Numbered from the stretch's first letter, positions 11,569-24,868 are shown. The stretch: 64,000 nt of DNA from Sipunculus nudus (GCA_026874595.1 CM049307.1:74686643-74750642); one strand, 5' to 3'. Made by a program: numbers and translations. Notes: generated by a model from the letters alone, not told the origin.

Positions 11569-13994
11569 ACAAGTGACCCATAGGTCATGACGCTCAGCTG
11601 CCAAGCATGACCTGTGACATCATGGACTGAGATTCACATCTTCCAGTCAAATTTTGAAGAACCAATTTGCCAATTTGTTGAAAATTTTCTATGACAACAG
11701 AAATATATATCACCTATGTCTGGTTAAAACACAGTGAATTGATGGTCTGAGGAAAATGCATAATTGTTAAGCTATCAGGAACTATTCCAACAGCTTGCTT
11801 GAAACCTGTCAGTCTCAAAAGGAACACCACAAGGGCAAATATCAGATCAAAATATATAGCAAAAATCAAGGAAATACATGTTAGAATTATTGAGAAACAG
11901 GTGCTTCTGTATGAATTTTTATTCAATACAAGCCAACTGTACTGCACTTTTATAAATGATGGTAATATTTATTCAGAAATATTTGACCCAATCCTTTACA
12001 AGATTACATAAATATACATCCAACTGCATTCACTTTAACTGTTCTTGAGATAATATGATCAAAAGGAATTGCCTGGTGGCCATATTGGACTTCTGACAAG
12101 TCTGAAATCAGACAACAAACATTCTCTAAATCGGACCAAACATTAAAGAAAAATTACTGAAACTGCCCTGAAGAAAGAATTTCTAAGGTGGCTAACTGGC
12201 AGACATAATGGATTTCTGACAAGTATGACATTTGATATCCCACATTCTCCAATAAGAGACCAAACTTGGGGCAAATTATCCAGTAATAAATGCCCAAAAT
12301 AATTCAAAAGGCATGTCCAGGCCCTCATATCAGATTTATAGATATGCAATTGTAAAAAGTGCAAGTCCAATATTTTTTATTATCACTCTGGTTTTCAATG
12401 GGGTCAGCATGGTAGGTAAACTGCCAAACCTGAAAGAAAAAGAAATGCAGAAAGCATGACTAAGAGTCTTGAAATAAAACAAAAAGCCATCCTAAATCAA
12501 GGTACACATCCACATATTATGAGAACAAACACTTGCTTTTATATGTGGTGATATATATTAAAATATTCAGATATCTAGGAAACTAAGTTTATTGCTAGGA
12601 TTCCATAAAATAAACTGCAAAATGTTCCCATCATCTTATAAATCAGTAGCTAAACCTTAATACTATACTCTCATAGTCTTAATGCCTGGCTGAAGCATTC
12701 TGACAACAGTGTTTTTGTTATGAAGTAACGAGGTACTTATCACTGAGCCTTATCACTTAATAGGCTGATACAAAAGGGAGTCATATGTCACCAGTGTCAC
12801 TCATAATTACAGCCACACAGGGAGATGTACCAGCTGGAGTGGGATGGTTATATATACAAGAAAAATAGAGATGGTCTATAAAATAAGTAATTGTGAACAT
12901 CCCTGACCTATGACCTTGGCCTTTTGCCCATATATCAACTGGATTCTTTCTAAATGATGGGTAACTACTGACCACTTAAATCTGGTGTAATTACTTGGCA
13001 ACCAATGGGTGAATAACTTTGACCTGCAACCTTTAACCTGCTGACCAGCTGACCCCAAAATCAATAAGTTATTTATTCAAGCAAAAAGACCCATAAATAT
13101 GAAGTTTGAGTCAAACTGAGTGATGCATAGATGTGGCATATGTGAAAGCCTGAAGGTTTAGGTTGAACAGTTACACTTGAAATATGCTCACAAGCATTTA
13201 GAACAATTAAAAATTTGACCTTGACCTTTGACTTTTTGACCTCAACATCAAAAGGCGTCTTCCCTTATTGGTAGGTAAGCCATATATGACAGATGGAAGG
13301 TACAGATTGAAAAGTTTGCCTGAAAATGACTCCACGCAAGAAGTGGGTGCTGTGAACTTGACCTTTGACCTCAAAATCAACAGGTCTTTTCCCCTGTTGG
13401 CAGAGAAGCGATATCAGTGCTGGAAGGTTTGAAATGAAAAGTCTTGCTTAAAATGTGTCCACTACCTTTTCAAAGAAGTGGATCCTGTGACCCTGACCTT
13501 TGACCTTGTGACCTCAAAATCTATAGGATTCTTCTCCAACTTAGTAGGTGAGCTATATGTGAAAGATCAAAGAATTGGGATGAAAGGGTTGGCTTAAAAT
13601 GCATCCACAGGCTTTTCAAAGAAGAGGCTCCTGTGACCTTGACCTTTGACCTTTTGACCTAAAAAAAATTATGGTTCTTCCCCTGTTGGTAGGTGAGCTG
13701 TATGTGAAAGATGGAAGGTTTGGGATGAAAATTTTGTCTCAAAGAGTTATTTCTGGGGGGTGCAAACACACCCCATAACTTCGAGAATATAGGTCGCAGT
13801 GACCTAATTTCAGGTTTGCAAGGAGATCTTTTTATAACCTCTAAGACTGCATAGGGTTCATGGCCCTAGCCCCTACGGTTACGATGTGTGCCCTGCTAAC
13901 GGACGGACGGCCGGCCAGACTGACAGACGGAAGGACGCCGGACAAAGACCCATCGCTATAGCCCAGCATGACTGAAAGTCAGCTGAGCTAAAAA
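11569..13994 (-). mobile_element. Family A element, copy A2
   Basis: The left end ACAAGTGACCCATAGGTCATG then ACGCTCAGCTG matches A1, with one change breaking the palindrome. The right end has GGACGGACGGCCGG, a GACAAAGACCCATCGCTATA block, and the AGTCAGCTGAGCTAAAA hairpin end, nearly identical to A1. The interior is unrelated to A1's roughly 338-bp array except near the right end, and includes TGACCT-rich repeats. No transposition protein is seen. Confidence 0.7.
12880..13700. repeat. TGACCT-rich tandem repeats (DR1-like) inside A2
   Basis: Units of about 140-150 bp each carry a cluster of TGACCT half-sites. The exact 13-mer TGACCTTTGACCT occurs at 13359-13371, 13494-13506 and 13640-13652, with degenerate versions at about 12900, 13020 and 13215. 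Its reverse complement AGGTCAAAGGTCA is the standard direct-repeat-1 nuclear receptor element. Function is not shown. Confidence 0.8.
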
Positions 13995-14546
13995 TCCTGT
14001 ACTCTGATGTTGTGCCCTTTTTTTAATTGTGAACTGAATTGAATTGAATGAACAAATTGGATTTTTTTTTTCAAACAATTGAAAAATTTGAACTGACCCC
14101 AGGTCTGATTCCTATGTTCAACAGTAACTGCTGGTGTGACCTTGTAACTCTTTTCAAGTGAACAAGCTGTGTGGTTTTTGTACTCATTTACAGTGGGCTA
14201 AGAGCTGAAGTCACCTGTTACTCAGACCTGCTGTCTCATTTCCAATTTCCTCCAATTCCCCTTTCTAGTCCACTTTCCACCCACACCCAAAGAACTCCTA
14301 ATTTCCACCTGGTCTGTAATTAACAAAATACTCCCACATACCAGGCATATTTTTTGGTGTACCTTGGCCTTTGTAATACCAGGTTCCTATGAAAATGGTA
14401 TACTGTGGTTGCCTTTTTTTTATTTGCGAGGGTTTTGTTTTTGTGATATTCCCTAATGTGTAATAAACCTGAATATGAATCCCTTGGGAATAAGATGTCC
14501 CATCAACTAAGATGAACAAAATGGCATGATGCTTCTGCACAAACAA

Positions 14547-16001
14547 ACTAGACATTTCTTGGCACCGCAGGTGCCAGAGTATCCCCAGACATAGTAGGCC
14601 CCCCCCCTTTAAGAACAGACCCCCATTTTTAGCAGCATATACTGACACTTGGCATATTTATTGTTTCTTCCATCTAACAATCCACAATCTTATTGAAGAT
14701 GTTGGTCCTGTGACCTTGATCTTTTTAAAGATGTCCTGTGACCTTGCCCTTTGACCTCATGACCCCAAAATCACTTTGGGTCTTGCTTTTCAAATGGGAC
14801 ATATGCAAGTCAAGTTTGAAATCTATACATCAATAAAGCAGGAATTATCATCCAGAAACTAATTTTTTTTTGACAGGTGGCTCCTGTGACCTTCACCTTT
14901 GACCTTGTGACCTCAAAATTGATAGTGTTCTTCCTCTCTTGGCAGGAGAACTATATGTGCAAGATGAAAGATCTGAGATGAAATGTTTGGCTGAAAATGC
15001 ATCCACATCTTTTTAAAAATGTGTCCTGTGACCTTGACCTTTGACCTCATGACCCCAAAATCAATTTTGGTCTTGCTTTTCCCATGGGACATATACAAGT
15101 CAAGTTTGAAAACCATACATCAATAAAAACAGGAATTATCATCCAGAAACTAATTTTTGGACAGATGGCTCCTGTGACCTTCACCTTTGACCTTGTGACC
15201 TCAAAATTGATAGGGGTTTTCCACTATTGGCAAGTGAGCTATATATTCAAGATGGAAGACCTGGGATGAAAGTTTGGCTTAAAATGCATCCACAGTATCT
15301 ATTAAGATGCCAGTCCAGTGACCTTGACCTTTGACCTCATGACCCTAGAACCTACAGGGTTCTTACTTTAGTGGTGGGCCACACATAAGTCATGTTTGAA
15401 ATCCATATGGCTGTCAACACTGGAGATATCATAAGAGGTGTGTGATTTTCACCATATATGGCAATATTCAAGGTCAAGGCCACTATCATAGGAAAGGTCA
15501 TGACCCCAATTTAAATAAACATCATCTTATAACCCATACCTATGTATATGCATAATATAAAAGAAATCTGTCCATTAGTTTTTGACTTATAATGCTCACA
15601 GTACTGTAAGGTGGCAATTTTGGGGGTATTAAACGGCATGAAAACAAGTAAAGAATAATAGGTGGCGCCACCAGTTTTGGGAACATGACAACCCTATACA
15701 TGATCTTCCATCAAGTTGATTTTGGGATAAATCCATCCAAGATTTCTTGAGATATTAAAGAATTTGTGTGATTTTCCCCAAAATTGGACCTATTCAAGGT
15801 CAAGGACACTCTCCTAGTAAAGGTCATGACCTCATTTTAAATAGGCGTCGTCCTCTTACCCATATCTATACATATACCAAGTTTGGTAAAGTTCCGTGAA
15901 ATATTTTTTGGGTTATCGCGCCAACACAATTTATATGCGGCGGCGGCGGCGGCGGGACCGGTATGAAAACATAGTATCCCCCGACTTTGTCTGGGGATAC
16001 A
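14547..16001 (-). mobile_element. Family E element, copy E1 (Helitron/Helentron-like, non-autonomous)
   Basis: On the minus strand the 5' end reads TGTATCCCCAGACA, forming a small hairpin with GGGGGATAC, followed by ATGTTTTC and a (CCG)n run (15939-15956 on plus). The 3' end reads TGTCTGGGGATAC, then the hairpin GGCACC-TGC-GGTGCC, then AAGAAATGT and CTAG followed by T. The 5' end and the sequence before the 3' hairpin are inverse over 12 bases. There is no evident target duplication. The interior is TGACCT-rich tandem repeats plus one GGTGGCGCCACC at 15661. No protein is encoded. Confidence 0.7.
14700..15450. repeat. TGACCT-rich tandem repeats inside E1
   Basis: Units of about 145 bp carry GTGACCTTGACCTTTGACCT-like clusters alternately followed by CATGACCCC or TGTGACCTC. 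Exact TGACCTTTGACCT occurs at 15035-15047 and 15325-15337; one-mismatch forms are at about 14889 and 15179. The same unit type occurs in A2 and at 16800-17240. Confidence 0.8.
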
Positions 16002-16540
16002 ATGATTACTTATCACTCCCCTGGAAACAACTTTTTCAGAAATCTATATATTCATGGTATCAAACTGGCCCATGCATACAAGCATTAATTATTGCAAAAA
16101 ACGAGGTATTCGCAGGGGATATATAACACAAATCATAAGTGAACATTGAATGAACTCGAAATGAATGAGGAAGTGAAGGTATCATCTTAAATTTACAATC
16201 AATACAAATACTGCTGTACTCAAAAGAGTACAATAGATTCTGGTGCCATCGTGAAAATGAAACCCTTGCGAAACTTTCAATGTGAAGAAATTGCGAAATT
16301 TCAGCCTCGCGAATATAAAGGCGACCAAGGTATATAGGATTTCCTCTCTCTGTATACATGGTGTCTTGGATATACTGGTGGTAACAAATATAACAGTACT
16401 TATAATTAATTTAGTCAATAAGTGCTATAATCTGTATATGACAGAATTATTTAATGAATATTAATTTCTTTATTTGATATGTCAGCAAATCTTTAATATA
16501 AAGGCTAAATAAAAGTAACATATTATATGTAATATAAATT
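16002..16540. other. spacer without recognised features
   Basis: AT-rich sequence between E1 and the SINE. Overlapping short ORFs on both strands show no conserved motif. Confidence 0.4.
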
Positions 16541-16760
16541 GTGGAGCCTGGTGGCATAATGGGTAGTGCCCTGGGTCGACCGCAAGGTTGTGGATTCCCA
16601 TCCCTATATGACAGCCTTGCACGCCACATCTCTTAGCCAAAGTCTTTACCACAAGGGTGCGCCCTCTCCACCAAAGAGTAAATGGGTACCTGTTAGCATT
16701 GGCGGCAGGCTAAATGTAGAACAACTAGGGACCCATGGGTCTCTTTGCTTGGCTGAATTT
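16541..16760 (+). repeat. tRNA-derived SINE
   Basis: It begins GAGCCTGGTGGCATAATGGG (A-box-like TGGCATAATGG), followed about 30 bases later by a degraded B box (AAGGTTGTGGATTCCC). A body with GAGTAAATGGGTACCTGTTA, of a type common in invertebrate SINEs, follows. The B box has lost the invariant GTTCGA core, so it is not an active tRNA gene. Confidence 0.6.
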
Positions 16761-16799
16761 GTCTATAAGGATATGTTCATGAGCTTTTCAAAATATGGG

Positions 16800-17250
16800 T
16801 CCTGTAAAGTTTGAAGCCGACCTGTGTAACCCGAACAAGATTTATTATCTGGAAACTAATATGTGGACAGACGACCCTGTGACCATGACCTCTGACCTTG
16901 TGACCCCAAAGGCCACAAGTTTTTTCCGCAATTGGCAAGTTAGCAATTTCTGGAATATGGAAGGTTTGGAATGAAAAGTTTGGCTTAAAATACGTCCACA
17001 AACTTTTTTTAAGAACAAGGGTCCTGTGACCTTGACCTTTGACCTCATGACCCCAAAATCAAAAGTGTTCTTACATTATTGGTGGGTCCTACATAAGTCA
17101 AGATTGAAACCAATATGTCAATCTAAACTGGAGTTATCGTCGGGAAACAAATATGTGGACAGATGGTCCCCTTTGACCTTGACCTTTGACCTTGTGAACC
17201 CAAAATCAATCAGGTTCTTTCCTTTTTGGCAGGTTAGCTATATGTGCTGT
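16800..17250. repeat. TGACCT-rich tandem repeat fragment
   Basis: Three units like those in E1. Exact TGACCTTTGACCT occurs at 17033-17045 and 17180-17192, with a one-mismatch form at about 16887. No element termini were found here, so this is probably a broken copy. Confidence 0.75.
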
Positions 17251-17283
17251 GTGGTACTTGGCTGTAGCTCCAAGGTTAGCTGA

Positions 17284-20200
17284 GAAAAGGTACAAGAATA
17301 AACCAGGCTGACCCATTAAGGCAAAATGAAAAGTCAGATGAGAGTCAGGTCAATGATATCAGACTATAAACCCCCTACCTTTACTTTTATATATGTGATT
17401 ATGTGCAAAAAAAAAATAATAGTATCAGTCTGGTAAATACATACAGACTTTAACTGATGTTCAACCTAGTGGAGCTTAATTATACATAAATTCCCCACGT
17501 TCCATCTACCCTTTATGAAGACTTCATGTAGTTTTTATGTTGGAGATGATACATGAAACAGAATAACTTTGCAGGGAGGGGAACGGTGCATTCTTTGAGT
17601 GCATGGAAGGGTGTGTTTGACTGACTGTACCATTTTTCTAACATGTGGTAATCATCAGTTACTCACAGCACAGTGTTTTACATATCACTGGGTATGATTA
17701 ACTGTACAGTGTAGATTATTTACATACTATCATACATCAAGACACCTCTGGTATGTATCAGTATAATCTCCATGTCTTGTGTTATAGTGTCAAGTACTAA
17801 GTCAGGCACTCTGATCATAAGCTTAATAAAAAATACACTAGTTTAACCAAACATTATTATGAAATGTCATAAATAAAAAGATAAGAGCTCCTTCTGTTCA
17901 CAACTAATTTTTCTTTATTTGCAAGTCACATCAATAATATACATCAATACTGTATATTTTTTTCTATTATTTGATCTTTTATATATTCTTTCTCCTTAAC
18001 TCATGTTTCTTTTTTTTTCCCTGTTATATCTTTACCTTTGTGTTATAGGGTTATGATCATACACTGAAATAAGTGTGTGTTTGTGTGTATGTGGGGGGAG
18101 GGGTTGCACAGTTATTATCTTTTAAAGAAAAAAACATTTAAAAAATGCACCACTCACATATATGCTTTATATCTATAAGTCTAATTTTCAATTTGTTAAA
18201 CTAGTTGAATGAAAATGCGGTTAGATGCCTGCTAAAAAACCAGCCTTCTGCAAACAGTGGTCAAAATGGCTGTTACAACAAGAGGAATATTGTGAAGTAA
18301 TTCTTTGTGTAATAACTGTTATCTTTCAAGTTTTGTGATGGCTATCATAGACTAGTAGAAATAGAGTTTGCAGCTGTACCTGTTGTACCTATAATGTATA
18401 TTGGAATATGTCCTTTGTTTCGGTGGAAACTATGTTGACAAGAAGCATGCAGCAGAAGCATACATAAAACAAGGGCTATACTTCTAATGTTGCATTGGGA
18501 TAAAGCCTATAGATGACATCTAGCAAGGGTGATCCATAAAAATATATCTATGAATACCATGAGTATTCACACAGACTTCTGGTCATCTAGCCTAATAAAC
18601 TTTCAGAAGATGTTCCCTTGGAATCTTTCCCTTTGTTTTTGCAAATAAAGCTATGACAATTAGCCTGCATCATTTATATATGCAATTAAATCATAATACT
18701 GAATTTACATCTTACACCTTATTTTCTGTCACTTTTTGTGAAATGTAGTCAAAGCAAGCAATGCACCCTGGCGAAGGGTGTGTTCTTAAGCTCAAAGCGA
18801 TATAAGACTTATGAACTAGAGCTTTCAAGTAACTCCAAGTGCATTACACAAATACAGCCTTTGGCACAATACAGAAAGTTTGAACTTGGTAAGATATCAC
18901 CCATTTTGACAACTTAAGCTATCATAAACAATACAATGATGAAGAGTGAGTAAGCAGAGTAACTACTGACTGATTATGACGCTTAAGTCTTTTCATCTGG
19001 TCATGTGCCTATATATACTTCTCATGTACACATTGATGTATAAATAGATCTGCTTGGGCCTGCACTATATATCCTTTGATTGATCTGGCCTCAGTGAGTT
19101 CAGCTGGGGCCATGCACTAAAAGCAGTGGCACAGAGTGGGCAATATGTCAATATCACCAGTCTATGGTCAAGGGAACCTGGACTTCCAACCCTGGCCACC
19201 TCACAGCTCCCCAATCAATAGAAGTGCAGAGGTCACACCAGGTCACTGAGGAGGCAAAGAGACCTTATTATCAGGCTTAACCTGCCTAACAATAACTGTT
19301 AATAACGCATTTAAATATACCACACTAATTTCAACTAATCCGGCCCCTACAATACTATGAACTTATTCCCAGTGTTTCTTGCCTTGCTGACTGCACTGGC
19401 TTTCATCATGTGGTTTCTGTGTGGAGGCCTCTTACCCCCACGGGCCACAGATTCCTGCTGCTTCCACAGATACTCAATGCTGCTACTTATTTACTAACCA
19501 ATAGTACTACACTGTTATCACTAGTGCTCTAACCCCAAGGATTTCTAGTTAACTGTATCACAGGCTATCTAATTCTGATAATAAATTAGACAAAACATAA
19601 ATATAAATCATCCCAATCAGGAAAGTGCATGACTTGCTTTTATATAAATAACAAGAACTGTAAAATCATGATGCATGAATTTTGTTTTCCCTTATTTATA
19701 TCTGCCAATGTCAGGCATCGAAGAACAGATGTCAAACCAGTGTTACACAAACTATAATCTTTTTGAAGTTTTTGATACTTTAAGACTTTTGCACCAGTCA
19801 CCAAAAAAAGTAATTGAGGGGTCCATTCATATGGGCAAACAAGGAGGTTGAAGTGTAATGGAGCAAGGTGAGGGCAAGGTCCAAGTAACAGAGGGCTATA
19901 TAACATATATAAAGACACAATGGGGCACAACAGATATCTTGCATAAATACAAAAAGAGTACTTGTCAATTTCCATATGAATTAAAAAAATTCAGGATGCA
20001 ATAGCTATTTAAATGTTTAACATTACAAAGTAGCCTAATGAACTAAGCACCCACATCTAGATGGCATCTATTTCAAGATACCTCAATTGACCACTCCATG
20101 ACCTGACTTTGTTGAGTGACCACTTGTGGTCGGCCAGTCAAAGCCCCTGTCAACCCAGGTCAAACACTTTAGGATGCAATGAAGCAAAACGCCCAACAGC

Positions 20201-20953
20201 TGGTCAGTCTCAAAACTCTCCACAATTCATAGTAACCTAAAACGAGTTCTCTCCTCCTCTTTCATTCTTCTATATCATCTTTTTTCTCTTTTAAAGAGTG
20301 TCGAATAAAACTTGCATCCTTATCATTTTAATTTTGGAAATGAACCACTGTATTTCTTGTATAACCACTTCAGTGCCATAACTCGTCTCAAGACTCTCCA
20401 ACTTACAGTATGCCAAAACAAGATGTTTCCTCCTTCATTTTTTCTCTCTATCACTTTTTCTCTAAGTAGTATCTAATGAAACTCATCCATATCATTTAAA
20501 TCATGGAAATGAACCATTGTATTACTTGTATAACCACTCGGGTCTCATAAATAGTCTATTATAAATTAATTATCTTCACTGTACAATGTACGTCAAATAT
20601 ATATCAAAAGCCCTGTGATATAAACTAACAATGCAATATTATGGTAAGCAAACATCCATCATCACACAACCTAAGCTAACACGGTATCACCTTTTATATT
20701 AACGTATGCTACAGGTGTCTTGACTTGAAGACATGAGGAAAATAGATGATGAGGTTCCAACTGTCAGAAAATGCAATTAAAAACTGGTGGTCCTAAATCT
20801 AACCTTAGCCAGATATAAGTGTTCTGACAGTTTTAACCTTCATATGTAATTTTGAAGATTGAGTTCAATCCTGCTTTCCATATTTTATATAGCAAGTGTT
20901 AAAGTATGGAAAACCAGGGTGGTTGATAATGAAGCCCCACTGTCTAAAACTTG
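17284..20953. other. 3.7 kb with no recognised gene
   Basis: Mostly AT-rich single-copy-looking sequence. A block at 18770-18810 (CACCCTGGCGAAGGGTGTGT, self-complementary around GGCGAAGGG) followed by CGATATAAG resembles a SINE tail in reverse. It may lie in ZSWIM8 introns if that gene extends leftward, but no exon was found. Confidence 0.4.
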
Positions 20954-21122
20954 GGTAAAAGTGCATTATAGCGGGTTTTTCCAATAAGCCTTATTTCACA
21001 ACCTCTCATCCAGATTTGTGACATCATGCGAATGTTTATTTTTATAAAATTCATTCGAACATCTGGATGAGAGGTTGTGAAATAAGGCTTATTAGAAAAA
21101 CCCGCTAAAATGCACTTTTACC
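20954..21122. mobile_element. fold-back MITE, 169 bp
   Basis: Two arms of about 60 bases are almost perfect inverse copies: GGTAAAAGTGCATTATAGCG...CATCCAGAT at the left and ATCTGGATG...GCACTTTTACC at the right, around a centre of about 40 bases. Arms differ at a few positions (for example CCAATAAG versus CTTATTAG). CTAAAA occurs on both flanks but not adjacent to the ends, so target duplication is unclear. The superfamily is not assigned. Confidence 0.8.
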
Positions 21123-22654
21123 TCTAAAAGTATGAAAAACAAATATTATTTCCTGAATTCCATTAGTCAAAAGTGATTCTACAAAAGAATATCAGTTTCA
21201 TCTTGGTGATAAACTTCTTGAAACACAAATAATCTTGCTGTTACGTGTATCTTCTTTTTATCAATGCATAATCTACTCTTCCAAGATTTCATAAGAGAGC
21301 CTCCATTATCATAAGATTACTTGCATCCTTAATCAAGAAAGGCAGTGCCACCTATTGGCCACAGCAAGCAAAAGAACATGTAACTGAAACGCTCCTTTTA
21401 ATTGTTAGGATCCCTTTTAGTTTCCCATACCTACACACATTCAAATATATTTTATGCAAACACAGCATCAGTGAAGTCTTGCTGAATGCTCTGGCTTGTA
21501 AATAAATAAATGCCAGATCAGATAACACGGGTCTTTCAGAGTCTGATCAACACACAATGTTAAGTGGAGTAGGTGCTCCGAAATATCTATGGGCCACTAA
21601 AAACTAGAATAGCAGCAAACACTCCTTTGATAAGACAGAAAAATCCCACCATGTTTTGGATAATGGCATTTATAGAGCTAGCACTTGGTTATATCTTCCA
21701 AAGAGACACAACGTAATAGGGACTCACGGTATGAAAAGCTGCAGTTACAATGTCCATGTAGGGGTCTTGATGTCCATGATTACTGGGGTTTATCTGATGT
21801 TTATTGTAAGCAGATGAGGCAGCTGCTTCCGAACAAAACAAAGATGGCACAAGGTATCATTGATAGATCTTCAATGTTCACACACACCAAGGTACATGGA
21901 AACAACTGCACAGATGGAACGTCTCCAAAAATGCACAGAAAAACTCTGTATTTTAATATCAGTTGTTACATAATAATATATATTTTATACAAAATTGTGG
22001 AAATTTAATCAGATTTGGTTTTAAAATCACATAACCTTTAATTCTGAATACCAAAAATGATTAATGAAAATAATTTTTTTTGCTGATAGCTGTCACAATC
22101 TGGTTCATAAACTGAACTTGATGAAGTATCAATTAAAACAGAAAATATAATAAATGTGTAAAGAACATTAAAATTATATCATGGAACTCAACGATTACTC
22201 ACTTTTGCCATAAAAAAACCCAAAGAAAACATATCACATCCAGTACAAGATGAAAAAGTATAATCATGCCGAGATGCATGCTTCAGAGATGGTGGCCAAA
22301 TTAATGACCACAAATTTCCCACTTTAAATTTAATTATATCACACATTTTAACATTAAATTTATAATGAAAAAAAGCAATATACCCCAAGCATAATTTGAG
22401 AATAAGGAACCTACTACAACTACTTTTCTCTACATTAACCTGAACCGTTTAGTTGGCTCAACTAAAATTTGATTCTTTCATTTCATTTTTAGGAATCTAT
22501 GAAATTTACTTGTTTAAAAATGGTTAAAAGCCTTGTAAACATCTTTGGCCCTTAGGACTAACTTTAATAAGAAAACAGTGACTAAATTAATGATAATTTC
22601 TATTAGGTATAATAAATGTAAAGGTGAAGTTTCACCCAGAAGCATTTACATACA
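21123..22654. other. spacer without recognised features
   Basis: No conserved coding sequence. A 107-aa ORF at 21685-22008 has no recognisable motif and biased low-complexity ends, so I do not call it a gene. Confidence 0.4.
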
Positions 22655-22662
22655 CTTGCTAA

Positions 22663-23065
22663 TAGGGGTGAAAGGAGTACTCGAGTACTCGAGTCCGGGT
22701 AATACTTACCGAGTACTCGAGTCCAACATTTGGACTCGAGTACTCTTGTATGTACATGCATATATGTATATTACTTCAAATTTTAGGACAGTCTGTAGGA
22801 TTATTTATCCATTGTCGTAGCCTGGCGTAGGGCTCTAAACATATGCTAGTCAAATTAATCGAGGTCTTGTTATGACATGATATATCTATTCCCTCGTTGA
22901 GATAAAGTTAAGCCGTCACTAAGTCAAATTTATGCATATTTTGCATCGGTAAACAGATGTCCATTTTATCTTCACAGCGTTGCCATGGTAACGAGTACTC
23001 GAGTCCAAGTCGGGTAATGCCTATCGGTTAGTCGAGACCAAAATTTTGTACCCGTTTCAGCCCTA
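22663..23065. mobile_element. hAT-type MITE, 403 bp, with perfect 8-bp target duplication
   Basis: Ends are TAGGGGTGAAAGGAGTAC (left) and the inverse of TAGGGCTGAAACGGGTAC (right), 18 bases with three mismatches. CTTGCTAA flanks both sides exactly (22655-22662 and 23066-23073). Eight-base duplications and short TAGGG/CAGGG ends are typical of hAT elements. Subterminal regions repeat GAGTACTCGAGT, itself palindromic. No transposase is present. Confidence 0.88.
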
Positions 23066-23073
23066 CTTGCTAA

Positions 23074-24065
23074 CATTGTGCCCAGTATGTGACATGACTG
23101 CCTTAAAACAACTGTACCCAACTGTTTGATTCACTAAAACAGACAGCTCAGGTTTCAGGATCAGGGTAACTTGAGTAATAAGGTAAACCTGCTCTGGCTG
23201 TGGAAATCTACCCTATCACCCTCCGTTCTTATCTAGATTAATTGCAGAGTAAACATAAAGGCCTACAAGTACTCATTACTGTGTAATTAGAGCCCTTGTC
23301 TTGACCTGATTTTGGATGACACTGCACACAGAGCTACATTCATTAATTATTTATGGACGATTATCACTGCATAAATTACTCATATTAAATTTACTGTAAA
23401 TAATGTATATATATTTAAGGATAGGCCCCTCTCTCAAAGTCCCTATTATGCATGCTGACATTAGCAATGTTACGTAACCTATATAGAGGAACCAGTAAAA
23501 ATAGTGCAAGAAACAGAAGAAATTATGAAGAAGAATGTTAGAGTTTGATTGATGCAACTGCACTATTTTAATTACCAGTACATCTGAAGTTACTAATTAA
23601 AGCTCTATCTTCTTACAATAAATAAATATTAGGATGAGGAAACAAATTTTGATCTTCTAAATACACTGCTGTTTTATCAAAGGGAATAAAAGTTTTGTTA
23701 ACAACAATGGTGGTTAATCTGGTTTAGAGTTTTTTTCTGGTTATTACCTCAGGTTTCCAACACCAGTGACAAATACTTTCAAACCATACCAATGGTACCA
23801 TGTATATCCATTGTTGCAGACTGAACCCTTGGCTATCTTATAAACTTCATTGGCAACTGCAGTACCATAGTAGTGTAATTTCTACCCCTGTCATTCCTTA
23901 TAAGTATATATATATTATTATATATGGTTTTAATTCATATTCCTAATTGCCTCTACAAGTTTACAAATCATACTGTGTAATTCTATAAGAAAGCAAGACT
24001 GTATATAACAATTTATGAAAACACCAATAATACAGAACAAAATATTGAGAATCAAAACTGCAATA

Positions 24066-24132
<67 letters not shown>

Positions 24133-24868
24133 ACCTGATTATTACTAGTTGAAACATGTGGAACAAAAATACTTGGCCACTTGTTTTAAGTAGCTTTGGG
24201 GAAACATCACAAAACATCCTCTCAGCTTACAGTTACAGCCATACATCAAATACTGATAACAATAGATTAAAAATCCCTGCCTGACTATTATATATAGTGA
24301 CTAATGACTTAATTGTATATCTCAGGAGTATTTTCATACAAATATATGTGAGGTTCCATGCAAGTGTTACTTAAAAGGCTTGCTGCTGAAATCAAACAAC
24401 TGATATGAAGCTGCCACCTGGTGGCTTAAGCAAATCTTTCAATGTTGGCATGTAATTTAAAATTTTTGTGTGTCCATGAAACATATGTATTTATTGTATA
24501 ATTTGATATATTATAATATTCCAAAGATCTATATATATACTCAACAGTAGCCTCCAACGACGGCGCAACAGGTTTAAGAATTCAGTCACAAAAAAAAGAT
24601 GTTGAGAAGTCCATTCTTATAGGTTAACTTAATAGATGATTATTAATCTATTGATAATGGATGCCTAGTTCTGGGCTTTTAATTATTTAAATTAATATTA
24701 CTTGAAGTTGAGTCCTGTTTTGTGCCATTTCACTGATTACACTGATTTTGATCAATCGGATCAAAGTATATTGATCATATTATGGTTTCATCCAATATTA
24801 GACCCATAATATAAAATTTCATTTAATAATGATACGCTGAATCTCTTTGCTGCTCTACATAATAAATC
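23074..24868. other. spacer; long (TA)n microsatellite at 24069-24127
   Basis: No gene recognised. An almost pure TA run of about 58 bases occupies 24069-24127. The 95-aa ORF across it (23930-24217) is an artefact of the repeat, giving alternating Y and I. Confidence 0.7.

Noticed and set aside
16541-16620. Possible functional tRNA gene
   Set aside because: The B box lacks GTTCGA, no cloverleaf closes and a SINE-type body follows.
19370-19450. Candidate exon on either strand (minus reading SSIEYLWKQQESVARG followed by GTAAGA)
   Set aside because: No convincing acceptor, no match to ZSWIM8 as I know it, and no flanking exon.
23930-24217. 95-aa ORF with a long YIYIYI stretch
   Set aside because: Direct translation of the (TA)n microsatellite. 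The same holds for 58266-58604.
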